This document shows positions 1-8,650 of a stretch of 64,000 nucleotides of DNA, piece after piece. The notes below the pieces were generated by a model. That model was not told the DNA's origin, searched no databases, and saw only the letters and a program-made list of their open reading frames with translations. Source of the stretch: Thermococcus sp. LS1 (GTDB lineage Archaea > Methanobacteriota_B > Thermococci > Thermococcales > Thermococcaceae); the NCBI RefSeq assembly GCF_012027395.1, contig NZ_SNUJ01000001.1, positions 434,001 through 498,000 of the forward strand, in the 5' to 3' direction. The position numbers and the translations under genes were made by a program. Position 1 is the stretch's first letter, and each line of letters starts with the position of its first letter.

Positions 1-208
1 CCTGCTTGATGTTGATTTTTGCACTTGCCAGTGTCTTGCCCCCAACCTTTAAGTACAGGGTAGTGGCCTGACCGACATTGTTGAAATCCGTCCACTCACT
101 CATTGTTTTGTCAGTGATTACAATTTTATTTAGCAGTGTCCATACGGATACGTAAGTCATCGTTCCGGAGTAGTGGTCAGCGGTGATTGTCTTTGCATTC
201 GTTCTCAT
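1..208 (-). CDS. partial secreted/surface-protein fragment, runs off left edge
   Basis: Open frame starting at an ATG at 208 preceded by AGGAG, and still open at base 1, so only the first 69 residues are visible. Residues about 40-68 (TMSEWTDF...TTLYLKVGGKTLAS) closely match a segment late in the large surface protein at 1589-4465 (TMSEETTF...TTLHLKVNGVELAS), so this is a paralogous beta-rich domain. There is no signal peptide at the visible start, so the gene may be truncated at its 5' end or start further upstream: the frame stays open into the end of the neighbouring membrane-protein gene. Function unknown. It is the last visible gene of the minus-strand accessory block. Confidence 0.5.
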   Translation of the reverse strand, partial: MRTNAKTITADHYSGTMTYVSVWTLLNKIVITDKTMSEWTDFNNVGQATTLYLKVGGKTLASAKINIKQ

Positions 209-233
209 CTCGCTCCTGAGTGCCTCCTTTATC

Positions 234-653
234 CTAAGTTTTAACCTGTGATTTCTGGCATCTCTTATTTATCCATCGGTATGTGAGCCCAATTAAGCCT
301 GTTGTAAGAGGGAAGAGTGACAAGAAGAATCCTATGGAATCCTCAACCAGCGGAAGGTTAGGCAACCCGCTGAGGGCAAAATACCCTACGAAAAGGGCAA
401 AAAGTTGTCGGGATTTACCCTTAGCACCTGAGAGCTTGGTATAGCCGATTATATACTGTGTTATCCTACCTCTGTAACTCTGAGAATTTAACTGCTTACC
501 AGTCCAGCAAATTGATAACATGAGTATGAACGCCACTGCAGAACCCGCTATTGTCCTGATGGCGCTCCATAACCCAAAGTACTTAGTCTGCAAAAATAAA
601 GATAGAAAAATCAGAGAGCCAAAGACAAACCTGGGGCTAGTTTCACTCCTCAT
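234..653 (-). CDS. small membrane protein, unknown function
   Basis: 139 residues with about four hydrophobic segments (near residues 10-27, 33-50, 83-101 and 106-126) and a basic tail. The start ATG at 653 has a strong GGGGGAT ribosome binding site. It lies 13 bp downstream of the decayed LEA14-like gene and 25 bp upstream of the partial surface-protein fragment, on the same strand, so all are probably one transcription unit with the large surface-protein gene. I recognise no family. The position suggests an accessory membrane component of that surface-protein locus, but this is inference. Confidence 0.6.
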   Translation of the reverse strand: MRSETSPRFVFGSLIFLSLFLQTKYFGLWSAIRTIAGSAVAFILMLSICWTGKQLNSQSYRGRITQYIIGYTKLSGAKGKSRQLFALFVGYFALSGLPNLPLVEDSIGFFLSLFPLTTGLIGLTYRWINKRCQKSQVKT

Positions 654-666
654 TTTCTATCCCCCT

Positions 667-1033
667 TTACGTGTGTTCTAAGATAACTGGCTTGATGAAT
701 GTATTCCAGAGTATCGGCCACAGATCCGTGCTTAGTTTAATATTGACACTCCTACCGAAGACTGTCACTGTTCCAATGTTGTAGCTTATCACAGTATCTG
801 GATCGAAAATAGCCATTCCTCCGCTGAGTATGTAGTCCGCCGCAACGGTCTTACTGTCCATTTCTACTTTCACCCCGTATCGAATGTTGCCAGTGAAATG
901 CAACCATGCATCTTGAATTCAAGTTTGTAGCCCAGAGTGTACATTATATATCCACTGTGCTCGGATCGTTGTTTTTAATCACTACCTCCGTGGCATCAGC
1001 AACACTGACTGGAACCCAATTGCTAATTTCCAT
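667..1033 (-). pseudogene. decayed LEA14/WHy-domain-like protein
   Basis: Three short reading-frame pieces lie end to end. An ATG at 1033 opens a 29-codon frame ending VVIKNNDPSTVDI. The next frame reads YTLGYKLEFKMHG. A third frame from 903 (TTG) to 667 reads a 78-residue stretch ending in KLSTDLWPILWN. Joined, they resemble the second half of the LEA14-like protein at 11074-11973 (NP-rich strand, 'YTLYVNG', 'DTNALPEAW'). At least two frameshifts are needed, so this is probably a dead gene; a surviving 78-residue protein from the TTG start is possible. It follows the 168-residue membrane protein by 44 bp. Confidence 0.45.
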
Positions 1034-1076
1034 TCAGGAGTTTAAATGTAACCCATATAATCTCGCCTCTGCTTCA

Positions 1077-1583
1077 TTATTTCCTCTCAAGTTCCCACTC
1101 ATAAATTGTTCCCCCTATTGCGATAAAGGTTAGGAGATATATGAGATTCAATGGAGCAGGAACCGCTATATAGACGAGTATCCCAATTGAAATAAAAACC
1201 GTAGGCAAGAGCATGATACTGTGATCCCTTAATATTCTTATGGTATCTCTGATTTTCTCTTCTGTCCTGCCAAAGAGTACAAGGATAAAAATCCACACAG
1301 CGACACTAACAAAAAACTGTATACCTGTGCTTGAAAGTGCTGCTCCTATGAAAAGAACAGAGACACCTATTATCATGAACAATAGGTACCAAATCTTATC
1401 CTCAAACGATATTCTCTTTTCATTAAGAACTTCTCGAACGAAATGATAATAATAAACGCCCCAGAATATCCCGGGGAGTAAATACAGTAAAGCCGTGTTC
1501 ATACTGCCCAATTGGAGTCCCTTATAAAAAAGATACAAAGAGGAAAGTACTGCCAAAAACCTAAAGGCTTTGGAGATCCACAT
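1077..1583 (-). CDS. multi-pass membrane protein, unknown function
   Basis: 168 residues, mostly hydrophobic, with about five or six membrane segments (near 8-25, 28-46, 66-84, 88-106, 120-138, 142-160) and only short polar loops. The ATG at 1583 lies 5 bp after the stop of the large surface-protein gene and its ribosome binding site (GGGAGGG) overlaps that gene's end, so the two are almost certainly co-transcribed and translationally linked. No conserved motif is visible. It may anchor or assist the surface protein; that is inference from context only. Confidence 0.65.
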   Translation of the reverse strand: MWISKAFRFLAVLSSLYLFYKGLQLGSMNTALLYLLPGIFWGVYYYHFVREVLNEKRISFEDKIWYLLFMIIGVSVLFIGAALSSTGIQFFVSVAVWIFILVLFGRTEEKIRDTIRILRDHSIMLLPTVFISIGILVYIAVPAPLNLIYLLTFIAIGGTIYEWELERK

Positions 1584-1588
1584 CTTCC

Positions 1589-4465
1589 CTACCCTCCCAC
1601 AATATTGTTTCCGTCATTTCCTGTGTTTGGTGTCGGAGCAAACAGCCAGTCATGAAGATCCGTTACTAGGAAAAATCCACTGACAAAAACCATTGCTCCA
1701 TTGACGACTTTCCCGTATTTTCCAGCTACTGTTACAAACTTTTTACCTGCGCTAGACAATCTTGTAACCTCTGAGACGATAGCTTTGCCCTTAGTTGCGA
1801 CATCTACTGCTTCATCAAATCCAGATTGCTCAGCCACTGCAAACACATCGCTAACAGTTACTCCATTGCTGAATTTTGCCTTAACAAGATACGTGTACCC
1901 TGCAAACTGGCCAACAAAGCTCTCCTTGAAAATATACCTGTCAATCGGATCCCAAGGCCTCTCTCCAAAGTAGTAGTTTGCCAGCTCATCATCTATGTCA
2001 ATTGTTATTGTCAATTCTCCCTGCATGTTCATGGGGGTTAAAGTTACGCTCTGCTCACTTACGATAACACTACTAGGTCCGTTCGGCCACACTTTCTTGC
2101 CTCCAAAGTCAATCTCTTCCAAGCTCAGCGTGACAGTATCAGCACTCTTAAGTTCAAAGTGCACAGTACATTGGGTTGGCTTGCCCAGTGGAACAACCGT
2201 AGGCTTGCACTCCATGCTTGCCTTAACTGGCCCAGGTTGTATCACGTTGATCCTTACACTCGCGAGTTCAACGCCATTGACTTTTAAGTGCAGAGTAGTG
2301 TTTTGAGTTAATCCTTTAAAGGTAGTTTCTTCACTCATAGTTTTGCCCGAAGCGATCGTTAATACTCCATTGATCAGTTTATAATCGTTTTCCAATATTG
2401 CGCAAGGCCATGTTTCAGGGCCAAGCAATACGTAATCTCTTTCCGGCCACCAAACAGCCCCAGAATCATCAACCAGGGCAATTTCTCCCTGGTAGAAACA
2501 CGAAGCTGAACCAATATTCTTCACAACAATGTGCACGCTAACGTTGCCACCGGCTTCTACTGGATTGGGATAAACTTCCAGATATCCAATCAGGGGCAAA
2601 TCTGGATGTCCAACCTGGATAGGCTTTGTTTCACTGTCTTCTGGATTCCAGGGATCATCTGAGCCGATGTTTCTTGACCAGGCTTCTATCTTTACAGTAT
2701 ACTCGCCCCCTGGGAAGTCATCCGGAACATTCCAGATAAGGATCACTCCCGAGGAACTACCTGCAGCAACAGTGGTCTCAACGACATTAACGGTAGTCCC
2801 ATCGACTTCTAATTTAACCTTCACAGACTTGTCTACCGAATACGTATTCACCAAATCCACATCAAATTCAACGGAATCCCCAAGACGAGCCGTACTTGGC
2901 CAACTTGTTGGAACAACATCAATCATCTTCACAACAATGGGATCCGTGGAGTCACTCTCCTCCACCGTCACGCTTCCGCTGAAGCTTTTTGTGTACTGGT
3001 CGAAACTGCACTCTCCAGTGTACGTGAAGGTTCCGGACCAGGCATAATGAACACTACCAAAAGTTTCCGTTGCACTCCCACCCACGGGAGCGTTAACGCT
3101 AACGCTAAAACTCCTCGTGCTCGTGTCGCTACTGCTTATTGGGTACCTCACATCAATCCGGCAGACTCCTGCAACATTAGCATTATTGTCATTCTCCACC
3201 ACAACCTTAAAGGTAACGTCCTCGCCTGCCGTGACGGTCCCATCACCATTCTCATCATAAGTCTCAATGCTTACGTAAATCTTACTGGGATCAACGCCCT
3301 CATCCAGCGTTATCGTCTTTGAGTAACTCTTGGTTATCTCACGCTCGTCATTAGCCGGACCAACACTGTTCGGCGTTGGGCCAGAACTGGGAGTGTACGT
3401 TATCTTAACAGTTCCGCTCACCGTCACTTGACCGCTACCATACACCTTTCCACTGACGGCACTTTCCACTACAAGGCTATCATCAGGATACAAGAAGCCC
3501 ACAGACTTGGAGTCACTCAACTCAGTTCCCTGAAACTCTGCATTTACGTTTGAGACTGCGTTATCCTCAACATGGAGATAAACTACAACCCTGTAGGTGA
3601 CGTAATCAGAAGTTACCTCAACCACTTCCACATCAACGCTGTCAACCACTAAGCGTCCTTCCTCGTTGTTGGGATCAAGGGCCAACAGTGTAATCTCATC
3701 GGGCTGAGTTGTGGTAGTGGTGCTTTCTGGGAGTGTAGTGGTTGAAAGCGTGCTCGTGCTTTCAATGGATGATGTAGTGGAGGAGTCAGGCAGCAGGATT
3801 GGCTCTGGTGGAGAAGGTATTATCGGGTCTTTAATTATGGGATCAATAGGTTCTATCGGTTCAAGGGGAGTTACACTTGTGCTACTCTCAATGACAATGA
3901 CTTTCAAGGCTTCCCTTAACTCTGCGACTTTCTGGTTAAGCATCCAGTCTAATTCAACGTTGGCATTACCGTAGTTTCTTGCCTTCACCAGCGTGTAAAC
4001 GTTGCCGATAAGCTCGTAAGCATTAAGCGCGTTAGGCCAGTAGTACGTCGTCTTAGTGGTGACTATTCCGGTAGAAGTCACTGAAGTGGAAGTTGCAGTG
4101 AAAATAAGACCACCATCATTAACCCAAGTGACGCCTCCAACTTCACCATTCGCCGTGATAAGCGATAAGTCCTTGTAAAACATTAAGCTAGTACTCGTGC
4201 TCTGGTCAGTTAGCAGCTTATAAGCAGCTCCTCTCAAGCTTTCAATGGCTGGCTCCATTTTCTGATAGTCTCTTTGATAATACCCCACATAAAACAACAC
4301 CCACGGGTTAGCTAGAACTGGGTTTATCAATTCTCCATTGTTCGCCGTCGGAGCTTCAGCGGGCTGAGTCCACTTCCATTTCTCCAGCGCCCAAGCCTCG
4401 TAGTGATTATATTTAAAACCAACTTCAATAAATGCCATCGAGAAGTCTTTGAGGAAAGCAGTCAT
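1589..4465 (-). CDS. large extracellular surface protein, main (C-terminal) part of a frameshifted gene
   Basis: 958 codons without a signal peptide. An N-terminal helical part (residues 1-190) is followed by a Pro/Thr/Ser-rich linker (about 200-265), then tandem beta-sandwich modules resembling CARDB/COG1361 adhesive domains (about 270-840), and a hydrophobic segment near 925-945. Upstream, the 152-residue ORF at 4462-4920 carries the missing signal peptide and ends by frameshift at a C5 tract (4487-4491): in this frame the sequence immediately before the ATG reads NITEDFN, a natural continuation. The real product is probably one exported protein of about 1,100 residues, or the locus is a pseudogene. 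Thr-rich linkers suggest glycosylation. Function unknown. Confidence 0.6.
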   Translation of the reverse strand: MTAFLKDFSMAFIEVGFKYNHYEAWALEKWKWTQPAEAPTANNGELINPVLANPWVLFYVGYYQRDYQKMEPAIESLRGAAYKLLTDQSTSTSLMFYKDLSLITANGEVGGVTWVNDGGLIFTATSTSVTSTGIVTTKTTYYWPNALNAYELIGNVYTLVKARNYGNANVELDWMLNQKVAELREALKVIVIESSTSVTPLEPIEPIDPIIKDPIIPSPPEPILLPDSSTTSSIESTSTLSTTTLPESTTTTTQPDEITLLALDPNNEEGRLVVDSVDVEVVEVTSDYVTYRVVVYLHVEDNAVSNVNAEFQGTELSDSKSVGFLYPDDSLVVESAVSGKVYGSGQVTVSGTVKITYTPSSGPTPNSVGPANDEREITKSYSKTITLDEGVDPSKIYVSIETYDENGDGTVTAGEDVTFKVVVENDNNANVAGVCRIDVRYPISSSDTSTRSFSVSVNAPVGGSATETFGSVHYAWSGTFTYTGECSFDQYTKSFSGSVTVEESDSTDPIVVKMIDVVPTSWPSTARLGDSVEFDVDLVNTYSVDKSVKVKLEVDGTTVNVVETTVAAGSSSGVILIWNVPDDFPGGEYTVKIEAWSRNIGSDDPWNPEDSETKPIQVGHPDLPLIGYLEVYPNPVEAGGNVSVHIVVKNIGSASCFYQGEIALVDDSGAVWWPERDYVLLGPETWPCAILENDYKLINGVLTIASGKTMSEETTFKGLTQNTTLHLKVNGVELASVRINVIQPGPVKASMECKPTVVPLGKPTQCTVHFELKSADTVTLSLEEIDFGGKKVWPNGPSSVIVSEQSVTLTPMNMQGELTITIDIDDELANYYFGERPWDPIDRYIFKESFVGQFAGYTYLVKAKFSNGVTVSDVFAVAEQSGFDEAVDVATKGKAIVSEVTRLSSAGKKFVTVAGKYGKVVNGAMVFVSGFFLVTDLHDWLFAPTPNTGNDGNNIVGG

Positions 4466-4920
4466 ATTGAAGTCCTCAGTAATGTTCCCCCATCCTGGAC
4501 AATATACTCTTCCAAAGCCTGAATCTGCTCGTCAGTCCAGTTCTCAGCCTTTAGGGCCCCTATAGTCTCCTGTGGAAGGCCGTTCTCACTAACGTTTTGC
4601 GCCATCTCCTGGAGTTCTTCAGCAGTATAATACGTTTTGACCCCAGAGGTTTTCAGCTCTTCCAAAGCCTGCCAGATTAAGGCTGAAATGTTCGCAGCAT
4701 TATCCGCACCAAGGCGAGAATTCTGAATTAACTCTGGAGCAAGACTGAGGTTGCCGTTTTCAATGCCAACCACAAGCTCTGCCTCCCGGTTTAGGATGTC
4801 CCAGAATGTCTCATAGGGATCGCTGGTCGTTGCTGCTGCCACGTAGTTACTTGACATTCCAGCACTTACTGTCATGCTCAAAATCAGTATTACTAACCAC
4901 AGTCCCAACGTCTTCCTCAC
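4462..4920 (-). CDS. signal-peptide part of the frameshifted surface protein
   Basis: 152 codons from an ATG at 4920. Residues 1-30 form a classical signal peptide (MRKTLGLWLVILILSMTVSA then AAA). The rest is a soluble helical region, ending EEYIVQDGG and then an out-of-frame tail TLLRTSI. The stop overlaps the ATG of the following 958-codon frame by ATGA. Reading one base differently at the G5 tract of the coding strand (C5 at 4487-4491) joins the two frames as GNITEDFNMTAFL. A TATA-like TTTTAAATTT lies about 40 bp upstream (near 4960). I regard this as the 5' part of one gene, not a separate small protein. Confidence 0.55.
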   Translation of the reverse strand: MRKTLGLWLVILILSMTVSAGMSSNYVAAATTSDPYETFWDILNREAELVVGIENGNLSLAPELIQNSRLGADNAANISALIWQALEELKTSGVKTYYTAEELQEMAQNVSENGLPQETIGALKAENWTDEQIQALEEYIVQDGGTLLRTSI

Positions 4921-5026
4921 GAGAGCTTCACCAAAATACTAAGGTTAATTGAAATTTAAAAGCCTTTTCTATCCAAATTTTGCACACCACTAAAAATAGT
5001 ACACGAAAAATCTGAAAGAGCACTCA

Positions 5027-5539
5027 TCACCACGGCACGCTCTTCCAGCCCATTTTGTAGGCGAAGTAGTTGGCCCCCCAGTGAACGAAGGGCGAGACGA
5101 CGAGGAGGAAGATTATCTGGCCAGAATCGAGTGTTTTGACTGGATAAGCAAAGGCCAGCGCTGAAATCAGGAAGCCGAGCTGGTCGAGACCTATCGCCGG
5201 AGAGCCACGCGGAAGATCTATCCTCCTCTTGAAGAAGCTCCCGACCAAATCGCCAAAAAGGGCACCGAATGACAGCAGGAACGCAAGAAGAAGGGCCTTC
5301 TCAAGTGAACCGTAGAACTCAGGGGTAATGAAGTACTGGAGAGCGCCAACTGCAGTTCCAATTGCAACTCCTCCGATTAAGCCGCGCCAGGTTTTACCGT
5401 CCCCGAAGACCCTCCGCCCGTCTTTCCAGTACCTGCCGCCGTCTATCGGCCTCCCACCGCCGACCAGGACGGGCGATGCATTGGCAAAGTAAGCGGGAAG
5501 GATATACCAGAATGCCCACAGTAGCGATGACAGCGACAT
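5027..5539 (-). CDS. carS: CDP-2,3-bis-(O-geranylgeranyl)-sn-glycerol synthase
   Basis: CarS transfers a cytidylyl group from CTP to digeranylgeranylglyceryl phosphate, giving CDP-archaeol, the activated intermediate for archaeal phospholipid headgroups. It is an integral membrane enzyme. The 170 residues have about five membrane helices and the family signature: GRPIDGGRYWKDGRRVFGDG followed by KTWRG near residues 28-53, and GDLVGSFFKRR with RGSPAIGLDQ near residues 96-120. Length is normal for the family. The ATG at 5539 has a GGTGGAG ribosome binding site and its own TATA (CTTTAAAACC) lies at the 3' end of the upstream regulator gene, so it may be transcribed alone as well as by read-through. 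Confidence 0.93.
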   Translation of the reverse strand: MSLSSLLWAFWYILPAYFANASPVLVGGGRPIDGGRYWKDGRRVFGDGKTWRGLIGGVAIGTAVGALQYFITPEFYGSLEKALLLAFLLSFGALFGDLVGSFFKRRIDLPRGSPAIGLDQLGFLISALAFAYPVKTLDSGQIIFLLVVSPFVHWGANYFAYKMGWKSVPW

Positions 5540-5579
5540 TCCTCCACCCCGATTTGACTATCAACGGCTGGTTTTAAAG

Positions 5580-6101
5580 CTACCGCCCAAGCTTTTCCTC
5601 CAGACACTCAAGCAATGCCCTGAGGACTGCATCTTCGTCGTTCTTGAGGAAGATGTTAACTATCTTTTCGGTTATAGCGTTTCTCTCGAGCGCAAATTCA
5701 ATCCTCTCCTTTATTCTCTGCGCTTCCTCACTTTCATCCCCCTCTATCTCCTTCAGGGCCCTTAAGAGGTTTTCACGGGTCTGTCTAACGTCCTCCTCTA
5801 TCTTCCTGTAGTAGGCCTCCCTGCGCCATTCCCGAATGTTTTTTATGGCCTTGAAGTAGGCCTTTTTGTCGCCGGGCTTCTTAATTCTCTTTACCAGCCC
5901 GATGTTTTCGAGAAGTTTCAGTGCGGTGCTTACGTGAGAGAGGGAATAGCCCGTCTTTTCAGCAATCTCTCTCAGGCTCATCGGCTCCTCCTCAAAAAAC
6001 AAAACCCCGTATATGTAGCCGTAAAGCTCATTCAGACCGAACCTCCGAGCGGTGTTGGCAAAATGTTCCATTATAATCCTCTTGGCCTCTTCCACACCCA
6101 A
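5580..6101 (-). CDS. GbsR/MarR-type winged-helix transcriptional regulator
   Basis: 173 residues. An N-terminal winged helix-turn-helix (about residues 20-90, with MSLREIAEKTGYSLSHVSTA as the recognition region) is followed by a helical dimerisation part, the layout of archaeal GbsR/MarR-like repressors. Translation probably starts at TTG 6101, preceded by GGGGGGAT. The gene is divergent from the RND exporter operon, whose promoter carries a 26-bp perfect palindrome (6354-6379), so it is the obvious candidate repressor of that operon. A TATA-like TTTATACA lies about 25 bp upstream of the start. The ligand is unknown; regulators of this kind often respond to small amphipathic compounds. Confidence 0.8.
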   Translation of the reverse strand: MGVEEAKRIIMEHFANTARRFGLNELYGYIYGVLFFEEEPMSLREIAEKTGYSLSHVSTALKLLENIGLVKRIKKPGDKKAYFKAIKNIREWRREAYYRKIEEDVRQTRENLLRALKEIEGDESEEAQRIKERIEFALERNAITEKIVNIFLKNDEDAVLRALLECLEEKLGR

Positions 6102-6391
6102 CTCTATCCCCCCTAGATATCAGTGCCCCTGTATAAAAGAGCGAGACCGCTTTTTATTACGTTCCACCTAAACCTCGCAGACATCAGAGCTTCCTCACCC
6201 CAATCTCGACAGTGCCATCGTAGTCCCCGCAAGTTGCGTGGGCTCCCTGACATTTTTGGGAGCACTTCAACGACTCCCCTGCTGGGAAGAGTCGCCGCCA
6301 ACACTGGGGTCATCATGATGACCTCCAAAAGCTTTTTAAGTTCACGATATATAAAACTTTCGGAAATTTCCGAAAGTTTGGAGGGGAAATA
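6102..6391. other. divergent intergenic region between regulator and RND exporter
   Basis: 290 bp without a convincing gene. The left end holds the TATA element of the regulator (near 6137-6145, minus strand). The right end holds the exporter promoter and palindrome. The middle (about 6180-6330) is unusually GC-rich for a Thermococcales promoter region and has short inverted repeats (for example GGGAGC near 6240-6273), but I find no complete RNA gene or conserved ORF in it. Confidence 0.4.
6348..6379 (+). promoter_or_regulatory. RND operon promoter with 26-bp perfect palindromic operator
   Basis: A TATA box (TATATAAA, 6348-6355) is followed immediately by a perfect palindrome, 6354-6379, whose half site is AAACTTTCGGAAA. 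The predicted transcription start (about 25 bp after the TATA) lies at the right end of the palindrome. A dimeric repressor bound here would block polymerase recruitment. The divergent GbsR/MarR gene is the likely binder (inference). Confidence 0.7.
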
Positions 6392-8650
6392 ATGGAAGTG
6401 CTGCGCAGTGCCGCAAGAATAATCGTGAGGTACAGAGTCGCTTTCGCCCTAATAGCGATATTTCTGTTAGTGGTCTCCATCTACGGGATTCAGAACCTCC
6501 GCTTTGAGAGCGACCTGAGAAGCATGCTTCCCGAGGGGCATCCTGCCATAGACGACTATACAACACTTCAGAATGAGTTCCAGAGCGGCGACAGCACTAT
6601 CATAGTGGTCAAAGTGAACTCCATCGAGCCGGGTGGAGTTTACGACGTGAGGGACCCCCAGGTAATTCAAGCCATTTATGAACTCGAGCAGAGGCTCCTC
6701 CAGAGGGAGTACGTCACGGACACGATAAGTATCGCCGACATCTACATGCAGGTTCTTGGCAGGCTCCCGGAAAATGAGGAAGAGGCAAAGTTCGTCCTTG
6801 ACATGCTTCCACCGGAAACGAGAAATCAGCTCGTGAGCAGGGATTACACGACGACGATGATAGTGGTGACCATAAGCAGGGAGAAGAACTCCAAAACCCT
6901 CGTCAGGGTCTATGAGGGGATTCAGGAGGACATTAACGACGTGAAGTTCCCGAAGAACGTCGAGGTTATCCAGACCGGCAACATAGGTATAACATACCGC
7001 ATACTGGAGCTCCTCCAGAGCGACCTCAACAAGACGATGGCGATATCGTTCATAATCGTTCTCGCCCTGCTCCTCTACTTCTACCGCTCGCCGGTCAAGG
7101 CGCTGATACCTCTAACGCCGCTCGTCTTTGGCGTGGCCATGACCCTGGGTGCGATGGGGCTCCTCGGCATTCCCCTCGACCTTGCGACGACCACCATAGG
7201 TGCGATGCTCATAGGAATGGGCATAGACTACGGAATCCACGTCACGAACCGCTATTACGAGGAGCGCAAAAGGGGAAGAACCATCGAGGAGGCCGCTGAG
7301 GAGGCTATAGCCGAGACGGGAAAGGCCCTGCTCGGAGCGGCGCTGACGACCGTTGCCGGCTTTGCTGCCATGTACCTCTCGAGCCTTCCGATGCTCCACA
7401 ACCTGGCGACGACCTTGATCCTAGGACTGAGTCTGGCGGCACTGAACGCGGTCGTGATAACACCCTCTGTGATAATCCTTGAGGAAGACGTCATGAAGAA
7501 GCTCAAGGGGCACTACGAGGTTCCGGAGATACGCTCCCATTCAGGCTTCGTTGGGAAAGCCTTCCGCTCCCTTGGAGAGGCCGTGAGGAGGAAGCCCTTT
7601 GCGTTTCTCGGTGCAGTCTTTCTGATAACGCTCATCTTCGGCTATGGTGTGACGCAGGTAACTACCGAGGTCAGACTCGAGAAGTTCGTCCCCAAGGGAA
7701 TGCCCGAGATAGAAGCTTTGCTGGACATACGCAGCGATTTCGGCGGCCAAGATGAGCTCTACATTCTCGTAAAAGCGGATGACGTGAGGGATCCCACCGT
7801 AGTAAGGAGCATCTACCGCTTCGAGAACCAGATAAAGGCAGACACCTACTACAACAACGTCTTTGACTCCGAGAGTATCGCCGACATCGTTGTCCAGAAG
7901 TACGGCTACATCCCCGACGACAGGGAGAAGATAAAGGAAGCTCTGAAGGACTACCAGGGGGTTCAGCTCGTTTCATCGGACTATTCCATGACGATAATCA
8001 AATTCACCGGCGACTTCAGCGGCTCGAGTATAGACGACTTTAGGAGGATAATACGCTATTTTGAAGAAGAAGTTCAAAACGCCGTCTTCCCACCGGGAGT
8101 GAGCCTCTCCCTGACGGGTGACATCTACCTCAACTACGTTCTCGACCAGCTCACAAACGAGGAAATAAACCGCATCTCCATGTATGGAACGGTTTTCGTC
8201 GTCCTGATAGTTTTGCTCCTCTTCAGGCGCCCAAAGGTCTCCCTGGCGATGATAACGCCGATGTTCCTCGGTGCCCTCTGGACGGTCGGCTTCATGGGTC
8301 TCGCTGGCATTCCTTTCACCCAGACACTGGCTGGTGTTATCTCGATGATAGTCGGCCTGGGCGTCGATTACGGGATGCACCTGACCCACCGCTTCCTTGA
8401 GGAGATGAACGAAGGGAACCCGCGCCCGATAGTCACTTCGATAGAGAGCGTGGGTCCTGGAATACTCGCCGGCGCCCTGACGACTGCCGGAGGCTTTCTG
8501 GCGCTCCTGGCTGGAGAGCTGCCGACGATACACGACTTTGGATTGACACTCGCGTTTGGAATATTTGCCTCTATGTTTGCCGCTTACCTTGTAACGCCTG
8601 CACTGCTGCAGGTCTTCTACGGAAAGAAAATTGGAGGTGATGCGGGATGA
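6392..8650 (+). CDS. RND superfamily (MMPL/HAE3-type) exporter
   Basis: 752 residues with two homologous halves, each made of one N-terminal helix, a large extracellular domain and a five-helix bundle, the architecture of archaeal HAE3/MMPL transporters. The proton-relay type motifs are visible as GMGIDYGIH (about residue 275) and GLGVDYGMH (about residue 655), followed in both halves by an RxxEE-type loop. Substrates of this archaeal group are unknown; related proteins export lipids, hopanoids or amphiphiles. It is the first gene after the palindromic operator and overlaps the next gene by ATGA, so export is probably coupled to the secreted CARDB-type protein that follows. Confidence 0.9.
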   Translation: MEVLRSAARIIVRYRVAFALIAIFLLVVSIYGIQNLRFESDLRSMLPEGHPAIDDYTTLQNEFQSGDSTIIVVKVNSIEPGGVYDVRDPQVIQAIYELEQRLLQREYVTDTISIADIYMQVLGRLPENEEEAKFVLDMLPPETRNQLVSRDYTTTMIVVTISREKNSKTLVRVYEGIQEDINDVKFPKNVEVIQTGNIGITYRILELLQSDLNKTMAISFIIVLALLLYFYRSPVKALIPLTPLVFGVAMTLGAMGLLGIPLDLATTTIGAMLIGMGIDYGIHVTNRYYEERKRGRTIEEAAEEAIAETGKALLGAALTTVAGFAAMYLSSLPMLHNLATTLILGLSLAALNAVVITPSVIILEEDVMKKLKGHYEVPEIRSHSGFVGKAFRSLGEAVRRKPFAFLGAVFLITLIFGYGVTQVTTEVRLEKFVPKGMPEIEALLDIRSDFGGQDELYILVKADDVRDPTVVRSIYRFENQIKADTYYNNVFDSESIADIVVQKYGYIPDDREKIKEALKDYQGVQLVSSDYSMTIIKFTGDFSGSSIDDFRRIIRYFEEEVQNAVFPPGVSLSLTGDIYLNYVLDQLTNEEINRISMYGTVFVVLIVLLLFRRPKVSLAMITPMFLGALWTVGFMGLAGIPFTQTLAGVISMIVGLGVDYGMHLTHRFLEEMNEGNPRPIVTSIESVGPGILAGALTTAGGFLALLAGELPTIHDFGLTLAFGIFASMFAAYLVTPALLQVFYGKKIGGDAG

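Noticed and set aside
906-1133. 75-codon plus-strand ORF
   Set aside because: Lies over the LEA14-like remnant and the end of the membrane-protein gene on the other strand; no ribosome binding site.
6300-6330. Possible C/D-box guide RNA (ATGATGA boxes in GTCATCATGATGACC)
   Set aside because: Only a C-box-like palindrome; no D, C' or D' boxes at proper spacing on either strand.
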